The notes: generated by a model not told the origin, from the sequence alone. Positions 46,251 through 58,235 are shown, counted from the stretch's first letter. The stretch is 64,000 bases of DNA from Neurospora intermedia (GCA_037102815.1 BTPP01000008.1:1364001-1428000); one strand, 5' to 3'. Program-made: numbers and translations.

Positions 46251-46268
46251 GTGGCGTAATTACGCCAC
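46251..46268. promoter_or_regulatory. Perfect 18-bp palindrome GTGGCGTAATTACGCCAC
   Basis: Both halves match exactly with no spacer. It sits 201 bases upstream of the slt11 ATG and 626 bases upstream of erg6. A homodimer-binding operator is likely; the factor is unknown. Confidence 0.55.
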
Positions 46269-46416
46269 GTCTTCTGTTACACGCGTTACAATGATGTGCC
46301 CGTAAGAAACCTGGCCGTGGCTTAAGCTTAACTGAGCATCCCCCACAAGTCGGATTGGTATTCGTATTCGGGATTTGAGTGCACGGGCGCGGGGGGCGAG
46401 AACATCCCGAACCTTT

Positions 46417-46422
46417 CACGTG
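46417..46422. promoter_or_regulatory. CACGTG E-box upstream of erg6
   Basis: Palindromic bHLH core within TTTCACGTGGAT, 472 bases before the erg6 start. Fungal SREBP-type and other bHLH factors bind such sites; the occurrence could be chance. Confidence 0.35.
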
Positions 46423-46893
46423 GATTTCGAATTCGAATTCGCATGTTTCGAGTGCTTCTTCACCCAATTCGCTGGCGCCAAGTTTCAAGGTCACAACGGT
46501 TCAACCCGAAAGCTGAAAGGGGGGGTGGAGCTTTCAGATTGGTTGAAGCCATTTTGTGGGGCACTTGGGCCAATTGGCGATTGAGATGCGCCTATTCTGT
46601 GGATGGACTACAGCAGCTATCGCATGCTATCGTTGTACACCCTGGCATAGCTCTCATCCAGGGGTAATTGCAAGGTGCCAGGGCAGCAGCACGAGGAGGA
46701 GGAAAGGGGTCCGGGGTCGTGGCCTTTTTTTTTTGTTTATATTGGAGGATCCCAACTGACCGCAACGTGTTGTTGTCTTCTGCTTGTTCGTGCCAATCCC
46801 ATCTTCACTTCTTCCCCTCATTCAACAACTCGCGAGATCTTCGCCTTCCTCCACAATTTCTCCCCGTTCAACACCATAATTCACCCCGCCAAA

Positions 46894-48110
46894 ATGCCTT
46901 CCACCATTGCCCTCGAGAAGGAGGACCACCAGCGTGATGCTGAGTTCAAGAAGGTCATGCACGGCGACTCGGCCAAGGCTGCTGGCGGTGTCGCTGCTCT
47001 GCTGAAGAAGAACACCGAGGCTCAGCAGATCGCCGTGGACGAGTACTTCAAGCACTTCGACAACAAGACTGCCGAGGCTGAGACCCAGGCTGATCGCGAG
47101 GCCCGTACCAAGGAGTACGCGACCTTGACCAGGCAGTGAGTTCCCCCGCTTTGCTTCGCAAGATTCTTGCTTTGTGCGAACACGTGGAGACTGACAAGCG
47201 TGTTTCCTGCAGCTACTACAACCTCGCGACGGATATTTACGAGTATGGCTGGGGCCAGTGCTTCCACTTCTGCCGTTACTCCCCCGGCGAGTCCTTCTAC
47301 CAGGCTATTGCCCGCCACGAGCACTACCTCGCTGCCCAGATCGGCATCAAGAAGGACATGAAGGTTCTCGATGTCGGCTGCGGTGTCGGTGGCCCTGCGC
47401 GCGAGATCGCCAAGTTCACTGACGCCCACATCACCGGCCTGAACAACAACGACTACCAGATCGACCGCGCCACTCATTACGCTGTTCGCGATGGTCTCTC
47501 TGGCCAGCTCAAGTTCGTCAAGGGTGACTTTATGCAGATGTCCTTCCCCGACAACTCCTTCGATGCCGTATACGCCATTGAGGCCACCGTCCACGCTCCT
47601 AAGCTCGAGGGTGTCTACGGCGAGATCTACCGTGTCCTTAAGCCCGGCGGTACCTTTGGCGTCTATGAATGGCTCATGACTGACAACTACGATAACGACA
47701 ACGTTGAGCACCGTGACATCCGTCTCGCCATCGAAGTCGGCAACGGTATCTCCAACATGGTGACCATCAGCGAGGGTCTCGCCGCCATGAAGAACGTCGG
47801 TTTCGAGCTCGTCCACCACGAGGATCTTGCCGATCGCAACGACCCCATGCCCTGGTACTGGCCCATTGCTGGTGAGCTCCGCTACATGCAGAGCTACCTC
47901 GACTTCTTCACCGTCGTCCGCATGACCCACACCGCCCGCCGCATCCTCCACGGTTTCGCCGGCATCCTCGAGACCGTCGGCCTTGCCCCCAAGGGTACTA
48001 AGAAGACCGCTGATGCGCTTGCCCGCGGCGCCGATGGCCTCGTTGCCGGTGCCAAGAAGAAGCTCTTCACCCCCATGTACCTCATGGTTGGCAAGAAGCC
48101 CCTCAACTAA
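46894..48110 (+). CDS. erg6: Sterol 24-C-methyltransferase (Erg6; N. crassa erg-4)
   Basis: Transfers the SAM methyl to C-24 of zymosterol in ergosterol synthesis, at the ER or lipid droplets. Two exons, 46894-47135 and 47213-48110, with a 77-nt intron (GTGAGT, CTGAC branch, CTGCAG) restoring LTRHYYNLATDIYEYGWG; 379 residues, which agrees with my memory of the N. crassa protein. SAM-binding motif VLDVGCGVGGPAREIAKF, then TGLNNNDYQIDRA, DFMQMSFPDNSFDAVYAIEA, the Erg6 signature YEWLMTD, and the C-terminal sterol-binding region from RMTHTARRILHGFAGILE. Very strong C-ending codon bias suggests high expression. The long opposite-strand frame across exon 2 is a bias shadow. Confidence 0.97.
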
Positions 48111-49863
48111 AAGAAAGAAAAAATGTGCTTGAAACGATACCCCATATAATCATTTCCATTTCTTTGTACACTGTTTTAGGCGGGGATATAAGGTTTACAT
48201 CAGGATCATCATGAAGCGGATAAATCATAATGACACGGAGGGACGGCCACACACTATTGCATTTATACGCTGATTTAATCAATAATTGCCGGTCACGCCG
48301 GGATTTTTGTTCGAAAGATTAGATTGGCTGCAGCAAAAGCCAGCAAGAGACCGGACGTTAGAGTTGGCTAGGTAGTTTACGACGTCGTGTACAATGACCT
48401 GTATGAATGAACCTAATATATTCTTTCTTGACTACCACTTCTTTCAGGTACAAAACAAACCGCTCCTGTCACGTTTGTTTGGTGAATCGTTGTTGGACAT
48501 CTTGTCATCTTGAAGGTTTTCACAGCCAGTGCGCAACACCGAAGCCCAGACGGTAAGTATGATCAGCCCGAGCAACATGGTGGCATTTGTGAGACACCGA
48601 CTCCGGCGGTTCATCTCACACTCACTCACGGTGTTCCTGTTCATCTGCGGCGCGGCTTCGGCGCATTGTGTGTTTGCCCCAACGGACCTTGCTGTATCGG
48701 TTATAGTAACGTGTTAGACAGGTTCTTGAGATACAAACCTTCTCCAACTCTAAAGGGGCCGGCAAGGAGCACATTGGTGTCTTTTTGGAAGCTCAAAACC
48801 AGGCCTGAACTATGAATTGTATCAGTTCCATCAGGTCGACGCATTTCCATCAAAAAGGAATCGCGGTGCTGATAGCTGGGACCCTTCAGGCTATGACGAG
48901 CCTGACGAGGTCTCATGCTAACGAACGCCGCAGGGGTGTATCGCAGAGGAGGGGCAGCAATCCACTTTCAACGCCGTCAGATCCACGACGACAAGGCAAA
49001 GAGTTGCCGATGTTTTCCTGTGCCAATGCCGCCATATATTTGTAATGCATCTTCGCCCTCACTTAGTTCCCAAACCTTAAACTTTCTGGATCACTTTGAG
49101 GGATGGCAATTATGTACTTTGCATGCTGCCAATGCTGTAAGAGCTCCGATGCCAGCCGGCATTACCCACTGCTTATGAGCTAAACGAGCTTGCTTATCGT
49201 GAGCGACGCGGGATCGTGAGGGGAGTCGCGGCGTTGCAGGGTTGTCTCTCCAAAATCGATTGCCTCCGCAGCTGTCATTGCAGTGGGCCAGGGCTTGTCG
49301 TCGAAGGCGTGCAGGGAGTGTCGAGCCAATTGAGGGGCCAGGACACGCGCGAAACTGTCATGGATGGCCCTTTTGCTCCTTTTGCTAGGCCTTTTGTAAG
49401 CTAGCGCCGAGGAAGCGTTGGGGTTCAACGTTCCAGCTGTGAGAAAAAGCTCGAGTGCGGCGCGGCGTAACTAACGAAAGCTGGATCCAAGCTCCCTATC
49501 TTTTGATGGCGGATGGTGCAAGGCCCAAAAAAATCCCTCCCGCTCTCTGGAGAAAAAAAAAGCTGCGCCTGCTTTTCTGGTCATCATCATCCCCAACCTG
49601 ACACTTTGCTCTCAACAGTCAGCCAACTGCCTTCTTTCCCCGTCCTCACCTCTCCCTTTCCCGGCTCAAAGCACAAGTTGCGCGCTGCAGTCGACACCGA
49701 CGGCAGGAAACTACTAATCCGCAACCCTCCATACCCAAACCCCTTCATTCCAATTACTCCGCACTGTCGGCTAGTCAGTGCACTGCATTATTTCTGACCT
49801 GAGTCGGGACACCCTCTTTTTCTCCATATTTTCTCCAATCCACGAACAACCAAGCACCCAGCC
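48111..49863. other. Intergenic between erg6 and PDH E1 beta
   Basis: About 1.75 kb. Short frames near 48510-48815 and 48812-49178 have no domain. The last 350 bases are pyrimidine-rich and form the promoter and leader of the PDH gene. Confidence 0.5.
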
Positions 49864-51226
49864 ATGTCGCGCTATCTCCGACCCGCAGTCCGCCTGGCTG
49901 CCACGGCCTCGCGTGTCCAGGTTGCCCGTCCTGCCGCCCCGTCCTTCTTCAAGCCCGCCTCCGTGGCCGCTTTCCAAAAACGGACCTACGCCGATGCTCC
50001 CGCCGGAACCAAGGACTACACGGTCCGCGATGCCCTGAATGAGGCCTTGGCCGAGGAGCTTGAGGCCAACGACAAGGTGTTTGTCATGGGTGAGGAGGTT
50101 GCTCAGTACAATGGCGCATACAAGGTCACCAAGGGCCTACTAGATCGCTTCGGCGACAGGCGTGTTATCGACACACCCATCACCGAGATGGGCTTCACCG
50201 GTCTCGCCGTCGGTGCTGCTCTCAGCGGTCTTCACCCCGTCGTAAGTAGACTCTTCAGAAGGGACCCATCATGACGCACACCGGACCAGCCATGACTCGT
50301 AGAAGCTTGAGTTCATCCTAAGCTATACCTCTAGCCCTACATCAGTTCAGCCCTATGGCTGCGACTACGCCCATGATAATAACGACAGCCAGCAGCGGAA
50401 CAGAAAGACAAACATTTAGCAGAAGCATACAAGCTAATCATGTTCCTTCTTCCCAAACATCTAGTGCGAGTTCATGACCTTCAACTTCGCCATGCAGTCC
50501 ATCGACCACATCGTCAACTCTGCCGCCAAGACCCTCTACATGTCCGGCGGTATCCAGCCCTGCAACATCACCTTCCGCGGTCCTAACGGTTTTGCCGCCG
50601 GTGTCGCCGCCCAGCACTCGCAAGACTACAGCGCCTGGTACGGTTCCGTCCCTGGTCTCAAGGTCGTGTCCCCCTGGTCTGCCGAGGACGCCAAGGGTCT
50701 GCTTAAGGCGGCCATCCGCGACCCCAACCCGGTCATCGTGCTCGAGAACGAGCTCATGTACGGCCAGGTCTTCCCCATGTCCGAGGCCGCCCAGAAGGAC
50801 GACTTTGTCATTCCCTTTGGCAAGGCCAAGATCGAGCGCGCCGGCAGCGACCTGACCATCGTGACCATGTCGCGCTGCGTCGGCCAGTCCATTGTCGCCG
50901 CTGAGGCCCTCAAGAAGAAGTACGGCGTTGAGGTTGAGGTTCTCAACCTGCGCTCCATCAAGCCCCTTGACTTGGACGCCATCCTCAAGTCCATCAAGAA
51001 GACGCACCGCCTCATGACGGTCGAGTCCGGCTTCCCCAGCTACGGTGTCGGTGCTGAGATCGTTGCCCTGGCTGTTGAGTACGGCTTCGATTTCCTCGAT
51101 GCTCCTCCCCAGCGTGTCACCGGTGCCGATGTCCCTACGCCCTACGCCCAGGGGCTCGAGGAGATGGCCTTCCCTACTGAGTCTCTTATCGAGAACCACG
51201 CCGCTAAGCTTCTCAAGCTTATCTAA
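49864..51226 (+). CDS. pdb1: Pyruvate dehydrogenase E1 component subunit beta, mitochondrial
   Basis: Beta subunit of the E1 heterotetramer that decarboxylates pyruvate with thiamine diphosphate in the mitochondrial matrix. Two exons, 49864-50241 and 50465-51226, giving 379 residues; the 223-nt intron (GTAAGT...ATCTAG) is much longer than others here. The N-terminal 40 residues are Arg/Ala/Ser-rich and end near [10 protein letters not shown], a normal presequence with cleavage before TYA or close by. Hallmarks: [70 protein letters not shown] across the splice, [34 protein letters not shown] and [13 protein letters not shown]. Strong codon bias indicates high expression. Confidence 0.97.
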
Positions 51227-52172
51227 GTGGTTGTATAGGTGTGATAGGGTACGTTGGGTCTAGAAAAGACACGGGTAGGATGGGAAAAATACAAAAGCTA
51301 TGAAGACTTCAGATGATTAGACTTAGCTTTTGAATGTAATGATTGTGAATGCATTTTCGAAATGGCCTGGTGAACATTTTGTGGTTTGGAGCCGCGTATG
51401 TGTTGGAGAAATGGGTTGTGGAATACTGCTGTCTTTCTCTGTTTTTCCTGGGCGCAATTCCTGTTTGATTACAAGGAGACGATGGTGACCTCGCCAAAAT
51501 AAATTTTGGACTGGATAGTCTGATGAAGTGATCATTAGATTGTTATGGTGTCTTGCCCGTCTGTCATAGTCATGAGCATCACAGACCACAACCATGATGG
51601 TACCTACAACCAGATCAATCATGACCACGACTTATATCTTCGCTTTTTTCATGACGTACATCCGGTCATCCTCCTCTGTAACGACAGTGTCCTCCGCCCG
51701 ATCAGAGGCATATGCATAACCTGAGATACATGGTGTAGTATTTCTTCCAGAATCCGATAAACGCTGATAATACTTGCACCAGTATCTTTAATATTCTTCA
51801 CTTTCCTTCGATGCTTTCGCTCGGGTATCCGGGTATCCGTCTCTACCAAACTGTGAAATACAATAAACGTACGTGATCGCTTTTCTTTGAAAACCCCTCA
51901 AATCAAAACAAAATTGAAAGGCAACTGATCCGCCCATTTGATTCCGGATCGCTTGGTTTCGTTCTCCCCAGATTCTTCACGTATAACTCCTATCAGACCA
52001 TCCATGCGTGTCTCCTATTAGATCGTAAGGTGAATGAGAACCAGCTCAGACCCGGATTCCGGAATGGCGAGCTTCCAAGCTTTAGAAAGCACGGAGAGAT
52101 GCCTGTTTGAAATTGGCGAGTTGGTCTTGGATTGAGGCATACGCATCTGGGAACAGTGACCGTTCACTCGTT
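51227..52172. other. Convergent intergenic region
   Basis: About 950 bases between the 3' ends of the PDH gene and the membrane protein gene. No coding signal was seen. Confidence 0.5.
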
Positions 52173-53205
52173 CTAGTGCTGAATCTGGGACTCTCCACTG
52201 CACGGTCCAATACCACCGACAACCTTTTTGTCGGGATTCTGGCTGAAGAAGGTCGCTGCCGCTTTGCCCTTGGGACATTGCTTGTTCGGGTTTCCTTCAT
52301 CCTTGGTAACCATAACCTTGGTGCAGGGCGTGAACTTATTCGCACCGTCGTACATCCAGCCCGCGCAGCCCGGGTCACCGTTGAAGCAGCGGTTGCAGCA
52401 CTCTTGGCCGGAACTGGCTGCGTCGTAAGTGGCCTCGTAACCGCCGACCTCGGTGCCCATCCAGGCGAGGTGTTCGATGAAGGTGCTGGTGTCGGTGCAT
52501 TGCTTGGCTAGGTTCTATAGACAGTCCTGTTAGCTGGGAGTCTTTCGTGACGAGGGAGTGATAATGTGAAGCTGAACTCACGGTTGAAGTCGGCGAAGCT
52601 GCGGGCAACGTCAAAGTTCCGGTAGACAATGACGAGGGTTCGATCGAGGAAGTGGCGGAAGCCGTGGACTCAGGAGGCGTACTTGTTGATGTTAGCGATG
52701 TGGACGTTCCTGATGGGTACGGATCATTCGTATGAAGGACAACAGACTTGTTGTGGTGGCTGTCAAGCATGCCCAGGGCTCCGAGAATGGCCAAGATGAC
52801 GGCGATGATGCCCAGGGTAGAGATACCGCCAATCATCCACCATAGCTTCGCGATTTTCTTGTACCATGGCTTGTCGCTAGGCGGGACCCAGATGACCTCG
52901 GGCTGCTCATCCGCGGTATGTTGAGACTCCTTGGTCCTGAAACTGCCCCCAATACTCGCAAGATTGGCGGCTCCTCCATTTCCCCCGCTGTTGGGATGCG
53001 CCTCTTCCAGCAAGCCGGGGTTCTGGTCGTTGTTGGCAACACCGGTGCTGACAACGAACTCGGGAGGGGGATTCGCCCAGGTCTCGGCAAACTGGTAGTC
53101 CTGGCCGTAGGATTTGAACGTCTGGCTCTGTTGCGAAGTCATCTCTGGACGAACTTCCACAGCTGGCTGGTCGCTCGGCCCAGCGTTGCGGCCTTCTGAT
53201 GCCAT
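52173..53205 (-). CDS. Single-pass membrane protein with Cys-rich ectodomain
   Basis: Not recognised as a named protein. Two exons, 53205-52582 and 52514-52173, with a 66-nt intron (GTGAGT...GCTAAC...CTATAG) joining SPTST to NLAKQCTD; 321 residues. The N-terminal 120 residues are hydrophilic and Pro/Asn/Gln-rich with no signal peptide. A single strong membrane segment lies at about 121-147 (LWWMIGGISTLGIIAVILAI and on), after WYKKIAK, which predicts type II/III topology with a cytoplasmic N terminus. A Ser/Thr-rich stalk (about 165-208) leads to a C-terminal domain with eight cysteines, including QECCNRCFNG, PGCAGWMYDG and TPCTKVMV, an apple/PAN- or WSC-like pattern. It is probably a wall-facing sensor or adhesion protein by architecture only. 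Confidence 0.8.
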
Positions 53206-55513
53206 GGTACTGATAGTCTGGTGTAATGTCCTGATCTTGGGCTCTGGTCAGTTGGCAGACCTACAGTTCTTTTGAGGGATTACAGAATCCAGTGGAAAAG
53301 TAGATGCGAAAGTAAGAGTTGGGTAAGGATCGCTGATGTGGCTTGGAAGAGACCGCTCAGATGTCGTAAGAGGAGTCACACGGGGTCCTGGGGGGGACGA
53401 GCGCTGTCTTCTTACCTTTTCGTCTCTACAAAATCACCTCGCTGGTCAGAAGAGAGGCGGCAACAGAGTCAAAACCCGTCGGTGGCTCGCAGCAACGTTG
53501 TGACGGGAACAGGTTGAGGTGTGATATGGAACCACCACCGGTTTGACAAGCCCCTCGTCCCCTAGATGTCTGGCCGTCCGTAGAGGTAGGTTTTAGGTGT
53601 CGGTGGCCGTGGGTATTTCCAGAGCGAGTGGTCCGGGCCCAAAAACGTCCCAGGTTTGCGAGGATGCCGGTGATGGTAACGTACCTGAAAGATTGTTTGA
53701 AAGTTCTAGGTCACTTGGCGAAGTGTTCCTTCCTTTCCTGCTGTCTGAAACAAAGTGGAGGTTACTTCGTAAGTCAGTTTTCCACTTCCATCCGACTGAA
53801 GTGGAAGTATCAAGTCAGCAAGAGGGGAGAGGGGAGGAAAGGAAAGGAAAGGAGGAAAGGGTGTCGCAAACACTGACAAATTTGGTGGTGAGTTGCACCC
53901 TTGACTTCCACTTCACCCACCTCAGTTATGGATCCCGTCCGAATGAATTCAAGGTGAAGGGTCAATGTCGAACGGAAAAGAGGGAAGATTGGTAGTGTGC
54001 ACCAAGAATGGAAACGTTGACTGAGTACCTCTACCGATGGTGTTAGCGTGTAACTCCCAAGTCGTCACACAATAGCCGTTTGTGCCTTCCCAGCCCGTTC
54101 TCGACAGTGCACGGATTGATCATCTATGACACAGGTCTGAATCCATCGTTCGATCTCGTCTTCCTTATGCCACTATGGACAGCTTGAACAGGGAGGAATC
54201 GCGACAAGGTCAGATAGAGACATGGAATAAGATGCGGCGAAAAAAAAAAGACCAGAAAGACGAACATAACTAAACCCTTTATTGTCGACGCTATTGCATG
54301 CTGCCTCTTTACAGTCTAATGGATTTCCCGAGCAACACGACCAAAAGGCAGAAAAAAGCGTTTTCCATCTCAGCACTCACGCACGGGTTTCAGAGAGCCA
54401 ATGTTGGTAGGAAACGCGAGCAAACCACTGGAATGCAAACAACACCACAGCCCTTCCTGCTGGTTTCGCCTTTCTGAAACCTTGAAACCATGCTATGTGC
54501 AACTATCCGCCCGTTTCGGCTCACAGAGTACCTTTACCCCATAGAAATGATGATTGTCAAGAGAACAGAGGGAGACGGATGAGTAACCAGCCAAGAAAAG
54601 CTCAAGTAGACCAACGACTTTGTGAAGGATACTATCCCCTGAGACATGTCGTGGCCGACTCGGAAACCAGCCAAAGAGCCCTTGCGCTTGAGATTAACTG
54701 CAACATGGAAGACATCCTTTGAAAAGATGGCAGATCTGTGGGCATGGTTTCGCGTATCGTGACGATCACATCGCGATGCTAACATGCAAGACGAGAATGT
54801 CAACAATGTTGTTGATTGTGGATAAGTACATAATGGCAAATGAACACTGCGATTCGGCTCCTTCCGAGATCGACCCCTGACAAGAGCCTCCCGCAGCTGT
54901 CAAATGGTCCCTGTTCAGTTGCCGAGAAGGCAAGGGACCTGACGCCAGGCGTGGCGTAACTGAATGGGCGAAAAAGTGGAGCTCACCGTACGGATCATAG
55001 GTGATCCCTGGAGCGATTCCATATCTGGAGACTATCAACAACAACCAACTTCCTCTTCGACTCTCACTTTTCATGGCCACTCATCAACCATCCGCGCTAC
55101 AACCAGACAATCTTCCCAGAATCATACTCAATTGTTCCAATACCTCTTGGCATATCGTTTAGTGCTCAAATTATGGAGAACAAAGCGCACAATTCTATAC
55201 AATGACATTCTCACCACAAAGCGGGCTCAGGAAAGAGCCGGGACAAAGATGGGCTTCAATCCTGGGTCAGCACAATGGACTCGGTTACTAAAAATGGCTG
55301 GACAATGCCGCCTCGAGATCTCTCTTTCGAAATGTTCGGTTGAGGTGTCATTGTTCGATTTGTACTCGGTAGTTGACGACCATGGCCATCATCAAATTCT
55401 TTGCTCCATAAGTAGGGGCAAAGACCCTGATGCCATAACCATGGTGTTCATCGAACAGCGACACTAGAGCTACAAAGATCACTTTTTGGGTGAAAGAAAC
55501 ACACTCAGCCAAG
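53206..55513. other. Divergent intergenic region, no gene recognised
   Basis: About 2.3 kb between the membrane protein gene and the RCC1 gene. GGAAAGG-type purine repeats occur at 53821-53860. The 167-codon plus frame at 54964-55467 has no domain and ordinary base composition, and probably belongs to the RCC1 promoter or leader. Confidence 0.5.
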
Positions 55514-57255
55514 ATGCCTCCACCACAAGAGATCATCAACCGCGCCCCTAGGGAGGCCATGGACGTCTTCATCATGGGGGCCAACGACAAAGGTCAACTG
55601 TGCATGGGTCCCGGTTATAGAGAGCGCACGATCGTTCAAAAGCCGGCGCGAAACCCTTACCTAAGCGAGGATCACCAAACCGTTGCTATAGCCGTGGGGA
55701 ACAACCACTGCTTAGCGCTCACAGCAGATAACCGGGTCCTGTCCTGGGGCTCGAATACACACGGCGCCCTCGGCCGGACAACGCGCCTATGGCCGCTTGG
55801 TGACGGCAGATGGGTACCTTGGAGTCGGGTTGAGGGCGAGGACGACAATCCAAACTCACCAGAAGGACGGAGAATCGATTCCATTTTGCAAACACCTCGC
55901 CATATCAACCCCATCGCCATCGAACGTGGCACCGTCTTTACTCAGGTGGCCGTGACCGATCATGCTTCCTTTGCCTTGACCGAAACGGGTGAGGTCTATG
56001 GATGGGGTGCTTTCGAGGTATACATATCCCCCCTTCTCCCCCTTCTCCTTCATCATCTCCAGCAACATTAACTAACCTCAACATTCCACCGCACAAACAG
56101 TACTACGGCGGCGAAAACGATGCTGTGCAGCGCTTCTACGCCTTCCACCCCTACCATATGGAGTGGCCCGAACAAGGCCAATTGCGCAACCAACCTTCGC
56201 CCCTGAAGATTCGTTTCCCCACGGACAACCCGCAGATTATCCAAATCGCGTGCGGTTCCAACCACGTGCTGGCCCTTTCCAAATCCGGTCTCGTTTATTC
56301 GTGGGGTACCCCGGATATGAATCTCCTGGGCCGGCGCTTCTTGAGTCGCCGCCTACGAAACCCCCGCCACCGCCACGATCCCTACGGCAACATGAACCAC
56401 CACTTTGCGCCCGGTGTGGTGGCTAACTTGGTCAACATACGATATGTAGCCTGCGGCGCCAACTTTAGCTTTGCGGTGACGAAGCCGCTTACGCGCGGGA
56501 ACCGCAAAGGGACACAGTTGTGTTACGTTTGGGGACAAAATGACGACATGCAGACGACGCTTCCTCTGTCCAAAGCCCCCTTTATGGAGACACCTGGACA
56601 TCCGGATGCGCCAGACGGGACTCGTATGAGGGTTGTCCCGTATCCGACGGAGGCGCCGTGGCTGAGCGGGATCGGGCACATGGACGACGAGCCAGAGTCG
56701 GCGATCAAGGCGATTTCCGGGGCCTTGAGATACGGGCTCGCGATCCGGCGGAACGGGTGGGGAGAAGCGTGGGGAAACGAACACGAGATACCGAATGCCA
56801 TGGGCGTGGTGAACCAAGACAACGAGCCGATGATTCCTGCTATTCCGCCGGGGAATGATTTTACCCAGGCTCCGCAGTTTGCCGGGTGGCACTACTTCCA
56901 TGATAATTGCAGATGGGACCAGGTGGCGACGGGCAGGCAACACAGCCTCGCAGTTGATCAGGACGGGAAGGTTTACGTCTGGGGTTCCAATGCACAAAAT
57001 CAGTGCGGCGTGCCTCGCCCCACCGGCTACCCTAACATTGATGTTATCGACCGCCCGACCCTGCTTGAGAACTTTATTGAAGGGAGGATTACTCTCTTTG
57101 TTGGGGCGGGTGCAAAGTACAGCGTGTTTGGATTTGCGAAGGGACGTTCCCGAAACGAAGACGGTGGGAACGTGGACGATGTTGAAGTACCGGCTGATTT
57201 CAGGCGGTCAATATTAGATTTCAATGACGATGATGTTGAAGTCGGGGGAGATTAA
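55514..57255 (+). CDS. RCC1-repeat (beta-propeller) protein
   Basis: RCC1-like protein. Two exons, 55514-56017 and 56101-57255, with an 83-nt intron (GTATAC...CTAAC...AAACAG) joining GWGAFE to YYGGENDAV; 552 residues. RCC1-type repeats are visible as AVGNNHCLALTADNRVLSWG, TDHASFALTETGEVYGWG, ACGSNHVLALSKSGLVYSWG, ACGANFSFAVTK, and ATGRQHSLAVDQDGKVYVWG. These are the H-x-x-A-L and G-x-V-x-x-W-G blades of a seven-blade propeller. The arrangement suits the chromatin-bound Ran exchange factor (Pim1/Srm1), but the N terminus is short and lacks an obvious basic nuclear signal, and an acidic tail ends the protein. It could be the Ran GEF or another RCC1-family member. It converges on the AA9 gene with 187 bases between. 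Confidence 0.85.
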
Positions 57256-57442
57256 TGCTGGTGGCCGGCCCATCGAGGGGTTAATCATTTTGCACCCGTT
57301 GTGCTACTTGGATATACTATATAGATTTTGTTTTGGATAATAAACCCTACACATCAAACCTTTGGATGCTAGAGAGGCACTTGTGCTTCATCGTGATTAT
57401 TTGGATTGTCACTGCTGGGGCCATGCAGCCATGCCCAATTTT

Positions 57443-58235
57443 CTAAAACTGGAATCCAGACCAAACGCGACCACCAGGAGGAGTATATGTCGTGGCCTTG
57501 CTCGAGTAGATATCGATCTTGAAGTCTCGCGTCAGCTTTTTCATCCCCAGAAACCACCTAATATGGACAAGTTCTCTGACTTACCGTCACGCCGGGATCA
57601 TTCTGAGGCGCGTAGGTCGGGATTGAATACAGATAGTCGCTAGGCGGAACCGCATTGCCCGAGCCCTGGACCACAATCTGCGCACACTCGGCATAAAACT
57701 GCGGCGTATTGGCCTGATGCAGAGCCAGCAGCTCATGCCTGATCAGGTAATTCCCGGGTGCCATGTTCTTGGGAATCTCGCTACTCCATTTGTGGTTCTT
57801 CACAATCAACGCGGTTCCCCAGTTTGCACTGTTCAGCTTGCCTCCCCACATGCCCATCTCATCGATCTTGAACCAACCCTTTCCGTCGCCCTTGCAGGAC
57901 GGACCGAAGGCGCCGGGGCACTTGAACAACCACACCTGAACGGGGCCTTGCTCGTGCGTCCATTGCTTCCAGACGGCGGTGACGTTGGAGCCGGCTTGCA
58001 CGGTGGCGCTCAGCTGGGCGGAGGTACCGCCGTTGCAGCGCATCTTGGCGTCGGAGACGGTCATGGTCGGATCGTAGTTGGGCCATTGGAACTGGATGGT
58101 CTTGGGGGAGCTGGCAGGAGAGAAACCCTCGTAGCCTGGGTAGGTGGTGCCGCCGATGATATAGCTGGTTACGGCACCGTGGGCGACAACGAGCGGAGCG
58201 AAGGCCGAGAGGGAAAGGAGATCGAGAAAGCGCAT
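57443..58235 (-). CDS. AA9 lytic polysaccharide monooxygenase (former GH61)
   Basis: Secreted copper enzyme that oxidatively cleaves cellulose or related glucans. Two exons, 58235-57585 and 57517-57443, with a 67-nt intron (GTAAGT, GCTGAC branch, TTCAAG) joining QNDPGVT to IDIYSSKATTYTPPGG; 241 residues. Start chosen at MRFLDLLSLSAFAPLVVA, a clean signal peptide that leaves His19 (HGAVTSYIIGG) as the N-terminal copper-brace histidine. The second copper histidine and hydrogen-bonding residues lie in NYLIRHELLALHQ, and the axial Tyr in PQFYAECAQIVV. Four or more cysteines fit the usual disulfides. No CBM1 or linker follows. Three cis features fit induction on cellulose: a TATA box at 58342-58350, a CGG-N11-CCG site at 58875-58891 and a CGGNCCG core at 58612. 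I recall NCU03000 as an AA9 gene near here, unchecked. Confidence 0.96.

Larger units (their letters stand above)
46051..46893. promoter_or_regulatory. Divergent promoter slt11 / erg6 with palindromes
   Basis: Contains a perfect 18-bp palindrome (46251-46268), a CACGTG E-box (46417-46422) and a perfect 14-bp palindrome of repeated AATTCG (46428-46441). The plus strand turns pyrimidine-rich before the erg6 ATG, as in a 5' leader. E-box-like sites are candidate targets of bHLH sterol regulators, an inference. Confidence 0.6.

Noticed and set aside
47022-47951. 309-codon minus-strand frame
   Set aside because: Antisense shadow of erg6 exon 2, with the same codon-bias cause.
50438-51199. 253-codon minus-strand frame
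   Set aside because: Antisense shadow of the PDH E1 beta gene.
54964-55467. 167-codon plus-strand frame before the RCC1 gene
   Set aside because: No domain or codon bias; ends 46 bases before the RCC1 start and is best read as leader or promoter.
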